Positions 9,107 through 18,949 of a stretch of 64,000 nt of DNA are shown one piece after another. The first letter of the stretch is position 1. Every line of letters begins with the position of its first letter. Source of the stretch: Kosakonia sacchari (GTDB taxonomy: Bacteria > Pseudomonadota > Gammaproteobacteria > Enterobacterales > Enterobacteriaceae); contig FOAY01000016.1 in assembly GCA_900109485.1 (NCBI GenBank), forward strand, positions 1-64,000, given 5' to 3'. Under the pieces are notes generated by a model. The model had not been told where the DNA came from, made no database searches, and saw nothing but the letters and a program-made list of their open reading frames with translations. A program made the translations under genes and the position numbers.

Positions 9107-10051
9107 TCAGGGCAGGCGGGCGATATTAGCTTTAATCACCGCGACGGAGTGGTTGAATTTCGCCACTTCGTCACCTTCCAGTTGTAACTCAATAATCTGC
9201 TGAACGCCGCTTTGTGTCAGCACGGCAGGCACGCCAATCGCCACATCTTTTACGCCGTATTCGCCATCAAGAATGCAGGAGATCGCCAGCGCGCGGTGGC
9301 TGCCGGTAAAGATATTGCGGCAGATCTCGGCGATAGTTCCGGCAATGCCGTACTCGGTGCAGCCTTTGCGGTTGTAGATCTCAAAGCCGTGGCGGCGCAC
9401 TTTGTCTGCCAGCGCGTCGAAATCTAAGGATTGCCCGGTTTTGCGCAGGTAGACATCGGCAATTGGCGAACCGTACACCGACGAGTGCGACCACACCGGA
9501 AATTGCGTATCGCCATGTTCGCCGAGAATAAACGCATCAATACTCTGCGCGCCAATATCCAGCGCTTGCGCCAGCGTGCGACGCAGGCGTGTGGTATCCA
9601 GCCAGACGCCGGTGCCGATCACCTGGCTGCGCGGCAGGCCGGAGAGTTGCCAAACCTGCCAGGTAATGATGTCGCACGGGTTGGTGGCGACGAGGAAAAT
9701 ACCGTTAAAACCGTTGGCCATCATTGCCGGGACGATGTTTTTGACGATCCGCGCCGTGTTGGTCAGCTCATCCAGCCGCGTCTGGCCCGGCTGCAATGGG
9801 CCGCCCGAGACAGTAATGACCGCAATGTCGATATCGGCGCACTCTTCCACCGGGCGCGTGGAGAGGGTCATCATGCCGGGCATATACGCGGCGGCATCCG
9901 CCAGATCCTGAACGTGGCCTTCCACGCGCTGCTGATTGAGATCGACGAGGATCAACTCCTCGCAAATGTTCTGGTTCAGCAGGGCATACGCGGCGGACGC
10001 GCCGACATTCCCTGTGCCGATAATCATCACCTTACGGGCTTTGGTATTCAT
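9107..10051 (-). CDS. L-lactate/malate dehydrogenase family, probable L-lactate dehydrogenase
   Basis: A 314-residue NAD-dependent 2-hydroxyacid dehydrogenase. It shows GTGNVGASAAYALL at the dinucleotide fold, ATNPCDIITW, and LGEHGDTQFPVWS with the catalytic histidine; the last motif is typical of L-lactate rather than malate dehydrogenases. The start is ATG at 10051. It converges on the DeoR gene with an 11-base gap, so the two operons share little terminator space. L-hydroxyisocaproate dehydrogenases look similar, so the exact 2-oxoacid is not certain. The lutABC operon 3 kb away would consume L-lactate. Confidence 0.82.
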   Translation of the reverse strand: MNTKARKVMIIGTGNVGASAAYALLNQNICEELILVDLNQQRVEGHVQDLADAAAYMPGMMTLSTRPVEECADIDIAVITVSGGPLQPGQTRLDELTNTARIVKNIVPAMMANGFNGIFLVATNPCDIITWQVWQLSGLPRSQVIGTGVWLDTTRLRRTLAQALDIGAQSIDAFILGEHGDTQFPVWSHSSVYGSPIADVYLRKTGQSLDFDALADKVRRHGFEIYNRKGCTEYGIAGTIAEICRNIFTGSHRALAISCILDGEYGVKDVAIGVPAVLTQSGVQQIIELQLEGDEVAKFNHSVAVIKANIARLP

Positions 10052-10202
10052 GCAAGTTCCATTATCAGATTAGATATGGGCGTAAATTACCGTTACTTCT
10101 CCCCGTGATGCAACGTTGCGCCGGAGATATAAATGATTCCTATGACAGCATCCGGGCTTTGCGCGGTTATTTTTACAAGGTGATAACAACAAGGAGCACA
10201 CG

Positions 10203-10658
10203 ATGTACCGTATTGTTGATGCCTCTGCTACACAACCCGATGTCATAGCGCTGATTGCTGAGCTTGATCGCTACCAGGCGGCGCTCTATCCGGCGGAAAG
10301 TAACCATCTGCTCGATCTGGCCTCACTGCCTGACGGGACGCTGATTCTGCGCAAGATCCTCCATCTGGAGCAGGCCGTTGGCTGCGGCGCGGTGGTGCTG
10401 AACCACGACGGTAGCGGTGAGATGAAGCGGGTATTTATCGATCCCACGCACCGTGGGCAGCAACTGGGGGAAAAACTGATAGCCGCGCTGGAACAGGCAG
10501 CGGCGGGGCGCGCCTGTCATACGCTGCGGCTGGAAACCGGCATCGAGCAGCATGCGGCGGTAAAACTGTATCAGCGCTGTGGCTACCAGATCCGCGATGC
10601 ATTTGCGCCGTATCAGCCGGATCCGCTGAGCATTTTTATGGAGAAAGCGTTGAGCTGA
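10203..10658 (+). CDS. GNAT-family N-acetyltransferase
   Basis: A 151-residue single-domain GNAT. The acetyl-CoA pyrophosphate loop is visible as DPTHRGQQLGEKL, followed by the beta-5 strand HTLRLETG and the C-terminal LYQRCGYQIRDAFAPY. The start ATG follows AAGGAGCACACG. It stands alone between a lactate dehydrogenase and an AraC gene. The acceptor substrate cannot be predicted. Confidence 0.85.
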   Translation: MYRIVDASATQPDVIALIAELDRYQAALYPAESNHLLDLASLPDGTLILRKILHLEQAVGCGAVVLNHDGSGEMKRVFIDPTHRGQQLGEKLIAALEQAAAGRACHTLRLETGIEQHAAVKLYQRCGYQIRDAFAPYQPDPLSIFMEKALS

Positions 10659-10723
10659 ATGCCTTGCCGCGCATGCGGTTAGGCGTCAGAAAGCCCGGGT
10701 TGTGGCGTTGCCACATCTGTACA

Positions 10724-11521
10724 TTAATATCGCGTGGGCGGCACGCCGAACATGGCGCGAAAAGCAAAGGTAAATGCGGCCGGGCTTGAATAGCCAAGAT
10801 CCAGCGCGACCTGCGTGACGCTTCGGTTGTTTTTTAACATCACCACGGATTCAAGCAAGCGCACGCGTTTTTTCCATTCGCTGAACGCCACGCCGGTCTC
10901 CTTTTTGAAACGCCGCGAAAACGTGCGCACCGACATCCCGCTACAGGAGGCCCACTGCTCAATGCTGTGCGCTTCACCCGGCGTTTTTTGGATCTGGCTG
11001 CATACCTTCATCAGCAACGGCGAGCCTGGCCACGATATCGACAGACCGGCGTCCGGCAGCCGCCGAAGTAACGAAATCAGTACCTGCACAAGCTGCGCAT
11101 CTTCGCCTTCATACTCATACTGTTCCGGCACATTCTGCGTCGCGTAGTGGATAAATTCCCGCACGAAATCGCTGACCACCACCACTTTGCTGCCGCTGAA
11201 GGCGATGGTCGCGAAATCGGCTTCCACATAGAGGCTTTCCAGCAACACGTCGCTACCGGCAAGAATACGGTGCGGCACATGGGCCGGTATCCAGACGCCA
11301 TAAAGAACGGGAACCACCAGCGTCTTGCCTTCAATTTCCACGCGCATATTGCCTTTCCGCGCATAGAGAAATTCGGCGAACGGGTGCTCATGTCTGTCCA
11401 CACCCGTATCGCCCGACAAAGGGTAGCTGCGAAAGTAAACCGGGCGAGGCAGGGTCAGCAGTACCGGCGCGGGCTGGCCGCAAATGGGCTGAGGCGGTGG
11501 TAACACTAGCTTAGAGCACAT
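10724..11521 (-). CDS. AraC-family regulator with N-terminal cupin domain
   Basis: About 265 residues. The N-terminal half has a cupin-type ligand domain (HEHPFAEFLYARKGN, YGVWIPAHVPHR). The C-terminal half carries two helix-turn-helix units (ASCSGMSVRTFSRRFKKETG and VTQVALDLGYSSPAAFTFAF). The ATG at 11521 is preferred because AGAGGT lies about ten bases upstream and MCSKLVLPPP begins the conserved part; an in-frame start at 11563 would add 14 residues. It is followed by no obvious partner and may control the divergent Cfa gene at 11722. Confidence 0.85.
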   Translation of the reverse strand: MCSKLVLPPPQPICGQPAPVLLTLPRPVYFRSYPLSGDTGVDRHEHPFAEFLYARKGNMRVEIEGKTLVVPVLYGVWIPAHVPHRILAGSDVLLESLYVEADFATIAFSGSKVVVVSDFVREFIHYATQNVPEQYEYEGEDAQLVQVLISLLRRLPDAGLSISWPGSPLLMKVCSQIQKTPGEAHSIEQWASCSGMSVRTFSRRFKKETGVAFSEWKKRVRLLESVVMLKNNRSVTQVALDLGYSSPAAFTFAFRAMFGVPPTRY

Positions 11522-11721
11522 AACAACCTGACCTCTATTCGATGAAGTTTGTCTTGATAGCACAGCGCAGGCAGGGCGGGTTTACTGAATAATGACGGGG
11601 TTATAAAAATGTTTCGCCTGTCATGAATAATTTACCAGCCATCTGCCTGAGCGCTAAGCCTTTTCGCACGTATTGACTGGAGTGATGGGTTACGGCTGGC
11701 ACACGCTATGTTGAAGGAAAG

Positions 11722-12873
11722 ATGATGGCTAACGAATGTACCGTCGAGGCGATCGGCAAACCAGACCACTGGCAGCGGATCGTGCAGGAACTGCTATCGC
11801 AGGCTGGCATTGTGATTAATGGATCTGACCCTTGGGATATCCGGGTACACGACCCACGTTTTTTTAAACGCGTGTTACAGCAGGGGTCTCTCGGCCTGGG
11901 CGAAAGTTATATGGAGGGCTGGTGGGATTGCAAACAGCTCGATGTGTTTTTTGACAAGCTGCTCCGCGCCCAATTGGACGAACAGCGCCCCGCCAGTTTT
12001 GCCGATCTGCTTCGCATCGCCTTTGCGCGGATCACGAATCCTCAGTCGCGCCGGCGCGCCTGGCAAGTTGGCGAAGCGCACTACGATCTGGGCAATGATC
12101 TGTTTGGCTGCATGCTCGATCCCCATATGCAATATTCCTGCGGCTACTGGAAAGACGCCGATGAACTGTGTGCGGCCCAGGAGAATAAACTGGCACTAAT
12201 CTGTGAAAAACTGCAACTCAAGCCCGGTATGACGCTGCTGGATATTGGCTGCGGCTGGGGTGGTCTGGCTGAATATGCGGCTCGCCATTATGGGGTGAGC
12301 GTTGAAGGTATTACGATTTCGGCAGAACAAAAAGCCTATGCCGAAAGCCGAAGTGCCGGGCTGGATATTCGCATCTTGCTCGAGGATTACCGCGATCTGG
12401 ACAGGCAATATGATCGTATCGTCTCGGTCGGCATGTTTGAGCATGTCGGCCCGAAAAACTACGCCACCTATTTTAAGGTTGCGGATCGCTGCCTGAAACC
12501 TGAAGGGCTTTTTTTACTGCACTCCATTGGTTCAAATAAAACCCAACATAACGTTGATGCCTGGATCAATAAATATATATTTCCTAACGGCTGTCTGCCC
12601 TCGGTAAAACAAATTGCTGAGGCCAGCGAACCTTATTTTGTTATCGAAGATTTACATAATTTCGGCGCTGATTACGATAAAACCCTGATGGCCTGGCATC
12701 GCCGCTTTAATCAGGCCTGGCCGCAATTATCCGGCAATTACTCAACGAAATTTCACCGCATGTTCAACTACTATCTCACCGCCTGTGCGGGGGCATTTCG
12801 CGCCAGAAATATTCAGCTCTGGCAACTGGTGTTAAGCCGTGGCGTAACCGGCGGGCTGCGCGTGGCTCGCTAA
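11722..12873 (+). CDS. cfa: Cyclopropane-fatty-acyl-phospholipid synthase
   Basis: A 383-residue enzyme very like E. coli Cfa over its whole length (382 residues there). It uses S-adenosylmethionine to turn cis double bonds of membrane phospholipids into cyclopropane rings. Motifs are LDIGCGWGGLAEYAA for SAM binding, ISVGM-type SVGMFEHVGPKNYATYF, and the C-terminal ACAGAFRARNIQLWQ. The start is the first of two tandem ATGs after AAGGAAAG. Its setting next to lutABC is not the usual cfa setting next to ribC, so it may be a second copy. The AraC gene reads away from it. Confidence 0.88.
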   Translation: MMANECTVEAIGKPDHWQRIVQELLSQAGIVINGSDPWDIRVHDPRFFKRVLQQGSLGLGESYMEGWWDCKQLDVFFDKLLRAQLDEQRPASFADLLRIAFARITNPQSRRRAWQVGEAHYDLGNDLFGCMLDPHMQYSCGYWKDADELCAAQENKLALICEKLQLKPGMTLLDIGCGWGGLAEYAARHYGVSVEGITISAEQKAYAESRSAGLDIRILLEDYRDLDRQYDRIVSVGMFEHVGPKNYATYFKVADRCLKPEGLFLLHSIGSNKTQHNVDAWINKYIFPNGCLPSVKQIAEASEPYFVIEDLHNFGADYDKTLMAWHRRFNQAWPQLSGNYSTKFHRMFNYYLTACAGAFRARNIQLWQLVLSRGVTGGLRVAR

Positions 12874-12963
12874 ATACAATATTTATAAGGCGAGCAAAAA
12901 CGCCATCACCGTCTTCTGAATTAAAAAAGGCTCTGCCGTTATATTCACTGGAAGCTAAATAAT

Positions 12964-13683
12964 ATGAACGTTAATTTCTTTGTTACCTGCATCGGCGACG
13001 CGCTTAAATCGCGCATGGCCCGCAACAGTGTATTGCTGCTCGAACAGTTGGGTTGTCATGTCCAGTTTCCGGAAAAGCAGGGGTGTTGTGGTCAACCGGC
13101 CATTAATAGCGGCTACATTGCCGATGCGTTGCCGGGCATGAAAGCGCAGATTGCTGCGCTTGAAATCAACGACGATCCCATTATTTCTCCCGCTGGCTCC
13201 TGTATGAACGCGATTCGCCACTATCAGGACTGGCTGAGCGATGAACCTGAATGGGCAACGCGCGCGGCGAAGATTGCCAGCCGGATGGTCGATCTGACCT
13301 CCTTTATTGTTAACCAGCTTGGTGTGACGGATGTCGGCGCGCGCCTGCCGGGACGGGCCGTTTACCATCCTTCATGCAGCCTGTTTCGTAAGCTGGGCGT
13401 ACGCGATGAACCGCTGGCGTTGTTACGTGAAGTGCGTGAACTGGAAATCGTCCCGTTTAGCGCCCAGGAAACCTGTTGCGGTTTTGGCGGTACTTTTTCG
13501 GTCAAAATGGCCGAGATTTCCGGTGAGATGGTGAAGGAAAAGGTCGCGCATCTTATGGAAGCGAAACCGGATTATGTGATCGGCGCGGATGCCAGTTGCC
13601 TTATCAATATTGGCGGGCGCTTGCAGCGCGAAGGCCACAACGTTCGTGTGCTCCACATTGCTGACGTGCTGATGAGCCGCTAA
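12964..13683 (+). CDS. lutA: Lactate utilisation protein LutA/YkgE
   Basis: A 239-residue iron-sulfur oxidoreductase subunit with two CCG-type cysteine motifs, CCGQPAINSGY and CCGFGGTFSVKM, as in LutA/YkgE and glycolate oxidase GlcF-like proteins. With LutB and LutC it forms a cytoplasmic complex oxidising L-lactate to pyruvate. It is the first gene of a three-gene operon; lutB begins 9 bases later. No lutR-like GntR regulator is adjacent. Confidence 0.92.
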   Translation: MNVNFFVTCIGDALKSRMARNSVLLLEQLGCHVQFPEKQGCCGQPAINSGYIADALPGMKAQIAALEINDDPIISPAGSCMNAIRHYQDWLSDEPEWATRAAKIASRMVDLTSFIVNQLGVTDVGARLPGRAVYHPSCSLFRKLGVRDEPLALLREVRELEIVPFSAQETCCGFGGTFSVKMAEISGEMVKEKVAHLMEAKPDYVIGADASCLINIGGRLQREGHNVRVLHIADVLMSR

Positions 13684-13692
13684 GGAAGCAAC

Positions 13693-15126
13693 ATGTTTCT
13701 CAAAACCAGTAACCTCCCTTTTTATGATCGGGTTCAGCAGCAAATTGACGATCCGGTGATGCGCCATGCCGTTGCCAACGCGCAGGATCGCATTGGCACC
13801 AATCGGCAGAAAATGATCGATGAACTTGAAAACTGGCCTGACTGGCGTTCACGCGCCGCAGAAATCCGCGCCCATGTTCTCGAGAATCTGGATGCTTATC
13901 TCTATCAATTGAGTGAAAAGGTCAGCGCGAATGGCGGCCACGTCTTTTTTGCCGACACCCGTGAAGATGCCACCCGTTATATTTTGCAGATTGCGCAGCA
14001 GAAGCAGGCCCGCAAAATCGTCAAATCAAAGTCGATGGTCACCGAAGAGATCGGGATGAATGCCGCGCTGGAAGGGGCAGGCATGGAGGTCGTGGAAACC
14101 GATCTGGGCGAGTATATTCTGCAACTCGCCAAAGATGCACCTTCGCATGTGGTTGTTCCTGCCATCCATAAAGACCGCCAGCAAATTCAGCGCATTTTGC
14201 GCGAGAAACTGGGCTACGAGGGCACCGATACCCCGGAAGCGATGACGCGCTTTATTCGCCAGAAGATCCGTGCTGATTTCCTTAACGCCGATATCGGCAT
14301 CACCGGATGCAACTTTGCAGTAGCGGAAACCGGGACGCTCAGCCTGGTGAGCAACGAGGGCAATGCCCGGCTCTGCACCACCGTGCCACGAACGCATATT
14401 GCCGTGATGGGTATGGAGCGCGTGGTTCCCACCTTTGCTGAGCTGGACATCATCCTGACCATGTTGGCCCGCAACGCGGTGGGCGCCCGGCTTACGGGTT
14501 ACAACACCTGGCTTACAGGGCCGAAAAAAAGCGCGGAAAGCGACGGGCCTGAAGAGTTCCATCTGGTGATTGTCGACAATGGTCGCTCGCAGGTGCTGGG
14601 GTCTCCTTTTCAGGATATCCTGCGCTGCATACGCTGCGGTGCCTGCATGAATACCTGCCCGGCCTACCGCCATATCGGCGGGCACGGCTACGGCTCGATT
14701 TATCCTGGCCCGGTTGGCGCGGTGCTTTCGCCGTTGCTCGGCGGCTATGACGATTTCAAAAACCTGCCTTATGCCTGCTCGTTATGCACGGCCTGCGATG
14801 ACGTCTGCCCGGTTCGTATTCCGTTGTCTTCACTGATCCTGCAGCATCGACGCACGCTGGCGGAAAGCGGAATGACGCCCGCAATGGAGAGGCATACCGT
14901 CCATCTGTTCAATTACGCTAACCGCCATCACGCGCTGTGGAAGGTCGGGATGGTCGCGGGCGCACGCGCCGCGCAACTGATGATTCACAACGGGAAGATG
15001 CCTTTTAGCATCGCGGCTATCCGCAAATGGACGGAGGCCCGCGATTTGCCCGAAGCGGATGGCGAAAGTTTCCGCAGCTGGTTTAAAACGCATCAAAAGC
15101 AGCGTAAAAACGGGGAGGAAGCATAA
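13693..15126 (+). CDS. lutB: Lactate utilisation iron-sulfur protein LutB/YkgF
   Basis: A 477-residue subunit. The N-terminal two thirds is the LUD domain, with the stretch GCNFAVAETGTLSLVSNEGNA quoted in part as AVAETGTLSLVSNEGN. The C-terminal third has two four-cysteine clusters, CIRCGACMNTCP and CSLCTACDDVCP, for two 4Fe-4S centres. AAGGAAG precedes the ATG. The stop codon overlaps the lutC start by one base (TAATG). Confidence 0.93.
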   Translation: MFLKTSNLPFYDRVQQQIDDPVMRHAVANAQDRIGTNRQKMIDELENWPDWRSRAAEIRAHVLENLDAYLYQLSEKVSANGGHVFFADTREDATRYILQIAQQKQARKIVKSKSMVTEEIGMNAALEGAGMEVVETDLGEYILQLAKDAPSHVVVPAIHKDRQQIQRILREKLGYEGTDTPEAMTRFIRQKIRADFLNADIGITGCNFAVAETGTLSLVSNEGNARLCTTVPRTHIAVMGMERVVPTFAELDIILTMLARNAVGARLTGYNTWLTGPKKSAESDGPEEFHLVIVDNGRSQVLGSPFQDILRCIRCGACMNTCPAYRHIGGHGYGSIYPGPVGAVLSPLLGGYDDFKNLPYACSLCTACDDVCPVRIPLSSLILQHRRTLAESGMTPAMERHTVHLFNYANRHHALWKVGMVAGARAAQLMIHNGKMPFSIAAIRKWTEARDLPEADGESFRSWFKTHQKQRKNGEEA

Positions 15127-15821
15127 TGGAAAACCGCGATGCCTTCATGCAAAAGCTCGCCCAACAGCTCGGCCGCGAGCCGCGTCAAATCCCGCAACCA
15201 CTGCCTGTGACGCACTCTGCGCCGCTGAAAAGCCGCTATGCCGGGCAGATTCAGCAGCAGCCTTGCGAGAGTTTCATGGAATATGCGACACAGGTGATGC
15301 AGGCTCACTGCGAACTGGCTCCACAGGCCACGCTTCCCCAGGTTGTCGAACGGATCTGTCAACAATACGGCGGCGGCCCGATAGTGATGAGCGGCGACGC
15401 CAGACTGGTAGAAGCGGGCGTTACGGCGCATTTGCAGAACGCTTTCCCGACAACGTGCTGGGCCTCGCCAGGCAGTGAAGAAAACCTGCGCAACGCCGCC
15501 GCCGCCAATATCGGCGTGGTTTTTGCCGAATACGGGCTTTGTGAAACCGGCGGCGTAGTCCTGTTTTCTTCTCCTTTGCAAGGACGCGCCATTAGCCTGC
15601 TTCCTCCAACCACGTTATTTATTCTTTATAAGAGCCGCTTACTGGCTGGCGTTACACAGCTGGCTCAGGTTCTGCAGCAGCGGGTGCAGTCCGGTGAATC
15701 TCTCCCTTCCTGTATCAATCTTATCGCCGGGCCAAGTTCGACGGCGGATATTGAGCTTATTAAAGTGGTGGGCGTTCATGGGCCATTGAATGCGGTCTAT
15801 TTGATTGTTGAGGATTGTTAA
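15126..15821 (+). CDS. lutC: Lactate utilisation protein LutC/YkgG
   Basis: A 231-residue LUD-domain protein. It shows the family pattern GLCETGGVVLFS and the C-terminal GPSSTADIELIKVVGVHGP. It starts inside the lutB stop codon with GGGGAGG upstream, so translation is coupled. It completes the LutABC L-lactate oxidation complex. Confidence 0.92.
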   Translation: MENRDAFMQKLAQQLGREPRQIPQPLPVTHSAPLKSRYAGQIQQQPCESFMEYATQVMQAHCELAPQATLPQVVERICQQYGGGPIVMSGDARLVEAGVTAHLQNAFPTTCWASPGSEENLRNAAAANIGVVFAEYGLCETGGVVLFSSPLQGRAISLLPPTTLFILYKSRLLAGVTQLAQVLQQRVQSGESLPSCINLIAGPSSTADIELIKVVGVHGPLNAVYLIVEDC

Positions 15822-15926
15822 GGCAATAGCAGGCCAGGCTGAGATTTACGGTCACAATGATTTTTTAGTCAGGGATATCTATTGCGTGACGGATTTCCCT
15901 GACGCTGCCAATAAAAAGGTGTGGAA

Positions 15927-16292
15927 ATGGGAAAAGAGAGCTCATTATCCCTGATGAGTTTAACCATTCAGGATATTCTCCAGTGGATAGAGTGCAATAT
16001 TGCAGAGCCGTTGCCGCTGGGCGTGTTAGCGCAAAAATCAGGATATTCTGCGTGGCATTTCCAGCGGGGTTTTAAAAAAATAGCCGGTATGTCGCCAGGC
16101 ATGTATATACGGTATCGAAAAATGGTTATCGCCCGCGAATTACTGACCGAAACCAATCACTCGATTACTGAAATTGCCCTGCATCTTGGTTTCCAGCAGC
16201 AGTCAACATTCTGCCGGGCGTTCCGGGAACATTATCAGCGGACGCCAAGGCAGTATCGGCTCCAGGTTCAGAGCGGGAGCGTTAAGCCTTGA
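15927..16292 (+). CDS. Small MarA/SoxS-like AraC-family regulator
   Basis: About 121 residues, consisting only of the double helix-turn-helix DNA-binding domain. The first unit lies around LAQKSGYSAWHFQRGFKKIA and the second around ITEIALHLGFQQQSTFCRAF. It has no ligand domain, like MarA, SoxS, Rob-N and RamA, so activity would be set by protein level. The start chosen is ATG 15927 with AAGG seven bases upstream; a GTG at 15921 is possible. It may control stress or efflux genes elsewhere; no target is adjacent. Confidence 0.85.
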   Translation: MGKESSLSLMSLTIQDILQWIECNIAEPLPLGVLAQKSGYSAWHFQRGFKKIAGMSPGMYIRYRKMVIARELLTETNHSITEIALHLGFQQQSTFCRAFREHYQRTPRQYRLQVQSGSVKP

Positions 16293-16327
16293 TTTCCTGT
16301 GCTGCGCCGGTTCCCCTGGCGGGACTG

Positions 16328-17236
16328 TCACAAACCTACATTATTGATATAAGCCTGTAAGCCCTCAGCCAGAATATCGAACACCGTTTTACAGGCCTTA
16401 CTGTGGCGCAAGTCCTCGTGCATCACCAGCCAGGTATCGAGATGAAATGCAAAGAAATCAGGCATCAATCTCTTTAATGGGACAGGAAAATCAGCCAGTT
16501 GAACCTGACACATCCCTATGCCCGCACCTGCGCGAATAAGGTTCAATTGCGCCACATCACTATCAGTACGTAAGGTAAATACTTCACGATTTAACTGAGG
16601 ATAGTGTTTCAGCGCCTGTAAAATAAAGGGCGTCATTTTATCAAAGCCGACAAGCGCATGCGTGAACAACGCGTCAATACTTTCCGGTGCGGCATGGCGT
16701 GCCAGATAGGAATGTGATGCATGCAGGCCAATTTCAATACTGCCTAACCGGCGTGCAATCAGTTGCTCCTGCACCGGTGTGGTCATGCGTATCGCAATAT
16801 CCGCTTCCCGGTTCAATAAATCCTGCATTCGGTTAGACAGCACCAGTTCAATTGTAAGCTGCGGATAATCCTCTTTAATGCGTGCAATCAGCGGAGGAAG
16901 AACTTCCGTGCCGATAATTTCGCTCGCAGAAACGCGAATCACGCCATGCAACCCTGCGGTGTGAGTACTGAAGCTGGCTGCCGTTCGCTCAATCATACTG
17001 GCTGTGTTTTCCATCGCCTGCGCATGGCCCTGAATGGCTACCGCCGCATCCGTGGCCTGCAGACCCGTCTGCGAACGTGTAAACAAAACCAGACCAAGGG
17101 CGGATTCCAGTGCCGCTACGTGGCGCCCTGCTGTGGGCTGGGTAATGGCAAGCATGCGGGCTGCCCCCGACAGGGAGCCTTCTTTCATCACCGCCAGGAA
17201 GGTTCGATACCATTCCCATGGAATATTTATATTCAT
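16328..17236 (-). CDS. LysR-family transcriptional regulator
   Basis: About 302 residues. The N-terminal winged helix includes FLAVMKEGSLSGAARMLAIT and TAGRHVAALE, followed by a substrate-binding-protein-like effector domain. The start MNINIPWEW at 17236 fits family alignments; an ATG at 17248 is also in frame and neither has a strong ribosome site. It is divergent from the epimerase-like gene at 17331 with a gap of about 95 bases, the classic arrangement of a LysR regulator and its target. Confidence 0.87.
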   Translation of the reverse strand: MNINIPWEWYRTFLAVMKEGSLSGAARMLAITQPTAGRHVAALESALGLVLFTRSQTGLQATDAAVAIQGHAQAMENTASMIERTAASFSTHTAGLHGVIRVSASEIIGTEVLPPLIARIKEDYPQLTIELVLSNRMQDLLNREADIAIRMTTPVQEQLIARRLGSIEIGLHASHSYLARHAAPESIDALFTHALVGFDKMTPFILQALKHYPQLNREVFTLRTDSDVAQLNLIRAGAGIGMCQVQLADFPVPLKRLMPDFFAFHLDTWLVMHEDLRHSKACKTVFDILAEGLQAYINNVGL

Positions 17237-17330
17237 ACAAAAATGCATACCTGCTGCCTGATGTTATGCAATTACATTTAGCTCGCGCAGGCACTACGAT
17301 GTCAAGCAGACATCCGGCAAAGGCAAGGTT

Positions 17331-18314
17331 ATGAAAAACAGAAACAAGGTACTCATATTGGGCGCAACAGGCGGAATCGGCAGCGAAATCGCCCGTAAAC
17401 TCATCCGTGAAAAATGGGACGTTCACGCATTGCGCCGCAACGCTCCGCAGAATGAAGAGCACAGGAGTGTGACATGGATAAACGGTGATGCGCTGAATGC
17501 AGAGCAAGTCATGGCGGCGGCGTCAGAGTGTAGTGTGATTGTCCATGCGGTTAATCCGCCGGGTTATCGAAACTGGGAACAACTGGTTTTGCCCATGTTA
17601 CAGAACACCATCAATGCCGCAGAGCGAAAGGGTGCATTAATCGTTCTTCCGGGCACCGTTTACAATTACGGTCCGGATGCCTTTCCACTCTTGCGGGAGG
17701 ATTCTCCCCAAAATCCTGTCACCAGAAAAGGGGCAATACGGGTGCAAATGGAGAAGGCACTGAACGCCTACGCGCAGCGTGGCGGAAAGGTGCTGATTCT
17801 GCGGGTCGGTGATTTCTTTGGCCCTGACGCAGGCAATAACTGGTTTTCACAGGGATGGATCACGCCAGGTAAACTCCCCCGGATAATTAAAAACCCGGGT
17901 AAAGCCGGAGCAGGCCATCAATGGGCCTACCTTCCGGATGTCGCCGAAACCCTGGTTGCGCTGTTAGCGCGTCGGGATCAACTCGAACCGTTTGCCTGTT
18001 TTCATATGCGGGGGCACTGGGATCCCGATGGCACGGCGATGGCCGCAGCCATACAGCGTGTCGCGCAACTTGCGGGCGTTAATGCGAAGGTAAAATCATT
18101 TCCCTGGTGGCTCGTCCTGGCGATGGCACCTTTCAACACCACACTGCATGAAATGCTGGAGATGCGCTATTTGTGGGCACAGCCAATACAGATGGACAAT
18201 GCAAAACTGACCGCTTTTTTGGGCCACGAACCGCATACCCCGCTTATTGAGGCCGTGCGTACCACGTTAATCGGGCAGGGCTGTATTGATAACGCGTTAT
18301 TCACGCGTTTGTGA
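17331..18314 (+). CDS. NAD(P)-dependent epimerase/dehydratase-like protein
   Basis: A 327-residue extended-SDR protein with an N-terminal Rossmann motif LGATGGIGSEIARKL. The middle segment LIVLPGTVYNYGPDAF holds the serine/tyrosine area typical of atypical NmrA or epimerase-like reductases. AAGG precedes the ATG. It is probably the target of the divergent LysR gene. The substrate is not evident. Confidence 0.82.
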   Translation: MKNRNKVLILGATGGIGSEIARKLIREKWDVHALRRNAPQNEEHRSVTWINGDALNAEQVMAAASECSVIVHAVNPPGYRNWEQLVLPMLQNTINAAERKGALIVLPGTVYNYGPDAFPLLREDSPQNPVTRKGAIRVQMEKALNAYAQRGGKVLILRVGDFFGPDAGNNWFSQGWITPGKLPRIIKNPGKAGAGHQWAYLPDVAETLVALLARRDQLEPFACFHMRGHWDPDGTAMAAAIQRVAQLAGVNAKVKSFPWWLVLAMAPFNTTLHEMLEMRYLWAQPIQMDNAKLTAFLGHEPHTPLIEAVRTTLIGQGCIDNALFTRL

Positions 18315-18406
18315 GCGGATCAGAGGATGGCTTTGCGTATCGCTTCTGGCGCTAAGCAGCAAATCCAGACCCGCTATAAGCGAGGAGCGATAGTTAAGAA
18401 CTAAAT

Positions 18407-18949
18407 TTACAACGCCGAATTGAGCGCTTTCTGGCGTACAAGCAGTCGTACCTGCTTACCACGATAGTTAATATAATTTTGAAACTGGAAACCAAAGCGC
18501 TCAGCTAAATAATTTGAACGTTTGTTCTCTTCATCAATAATACAGCACACTGGAGAGGAAAATGTATTATCGGCCCACCGTAAAATTGCGGCCAGCGCTT
18601 CAGTCGCATAACCTTTGCCATGTACTTCTGGCATTAACGTCCATCCGGCTTCAGGGTATTCCAGAGCAGGCGTGATATCACGATGAGCATCCTGAAAGCC
18701 AAATGAACCCGCATAACGGTTTGTTGATTTTTCAAATACTGCCCAATAACCATAACCCAACATCTGCCAGTGCCCGATATCGCGTAATAAACGGGTCCAG
18801 ACCATTTCCGGTGTCGGACTCTCTCCGCCATTAATCTTAACCATTTCAGGCGTCGCCCAGCATTCCATGAGCGCCTGGAAATCTTCGAGTGTAAATTGCT
18901 TTAAAATCAGGCGTTCTGTTTCAAGCTGCGGCGCTTGCTGAGTACTCAC
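18407..18949 (-). CDS. RimJ/RimL-type GNAT acetyltransferase
   Basis: A 180-residue acetyltransferase of the RimJ/RimL branch. It begins with LETERLILKQFTLEDFQALM, a typical opening. The acetyl-CoA loop is MPEVHGKGYATEALAAIL, and the C-terminal part has NLAERFGFQ-type sequence (NYLAERFGFQFQNY). It stands alone between an epimerase-like gene and an AraC remnant. The target could be a protein N-terminus, an antibiotic or an amine; nothing in context decides. Confidence 0.85.
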   Translation of the reverse strand: MSTQQAPQLETERLILKQFTLEDFQALMECWATPEMVKINGGESPTPEMVWTRLLRDIGHWQMLGYGYWAVFEKSTNRYAGSFGFQDAHRDITPALEYPEAGWTLMPEVHGKGYATEALAAILRWADNTFSSPVCCIIDEENKRSNYLAERFGFQFQNYINYRGKQVRLLVRQKALNSAL

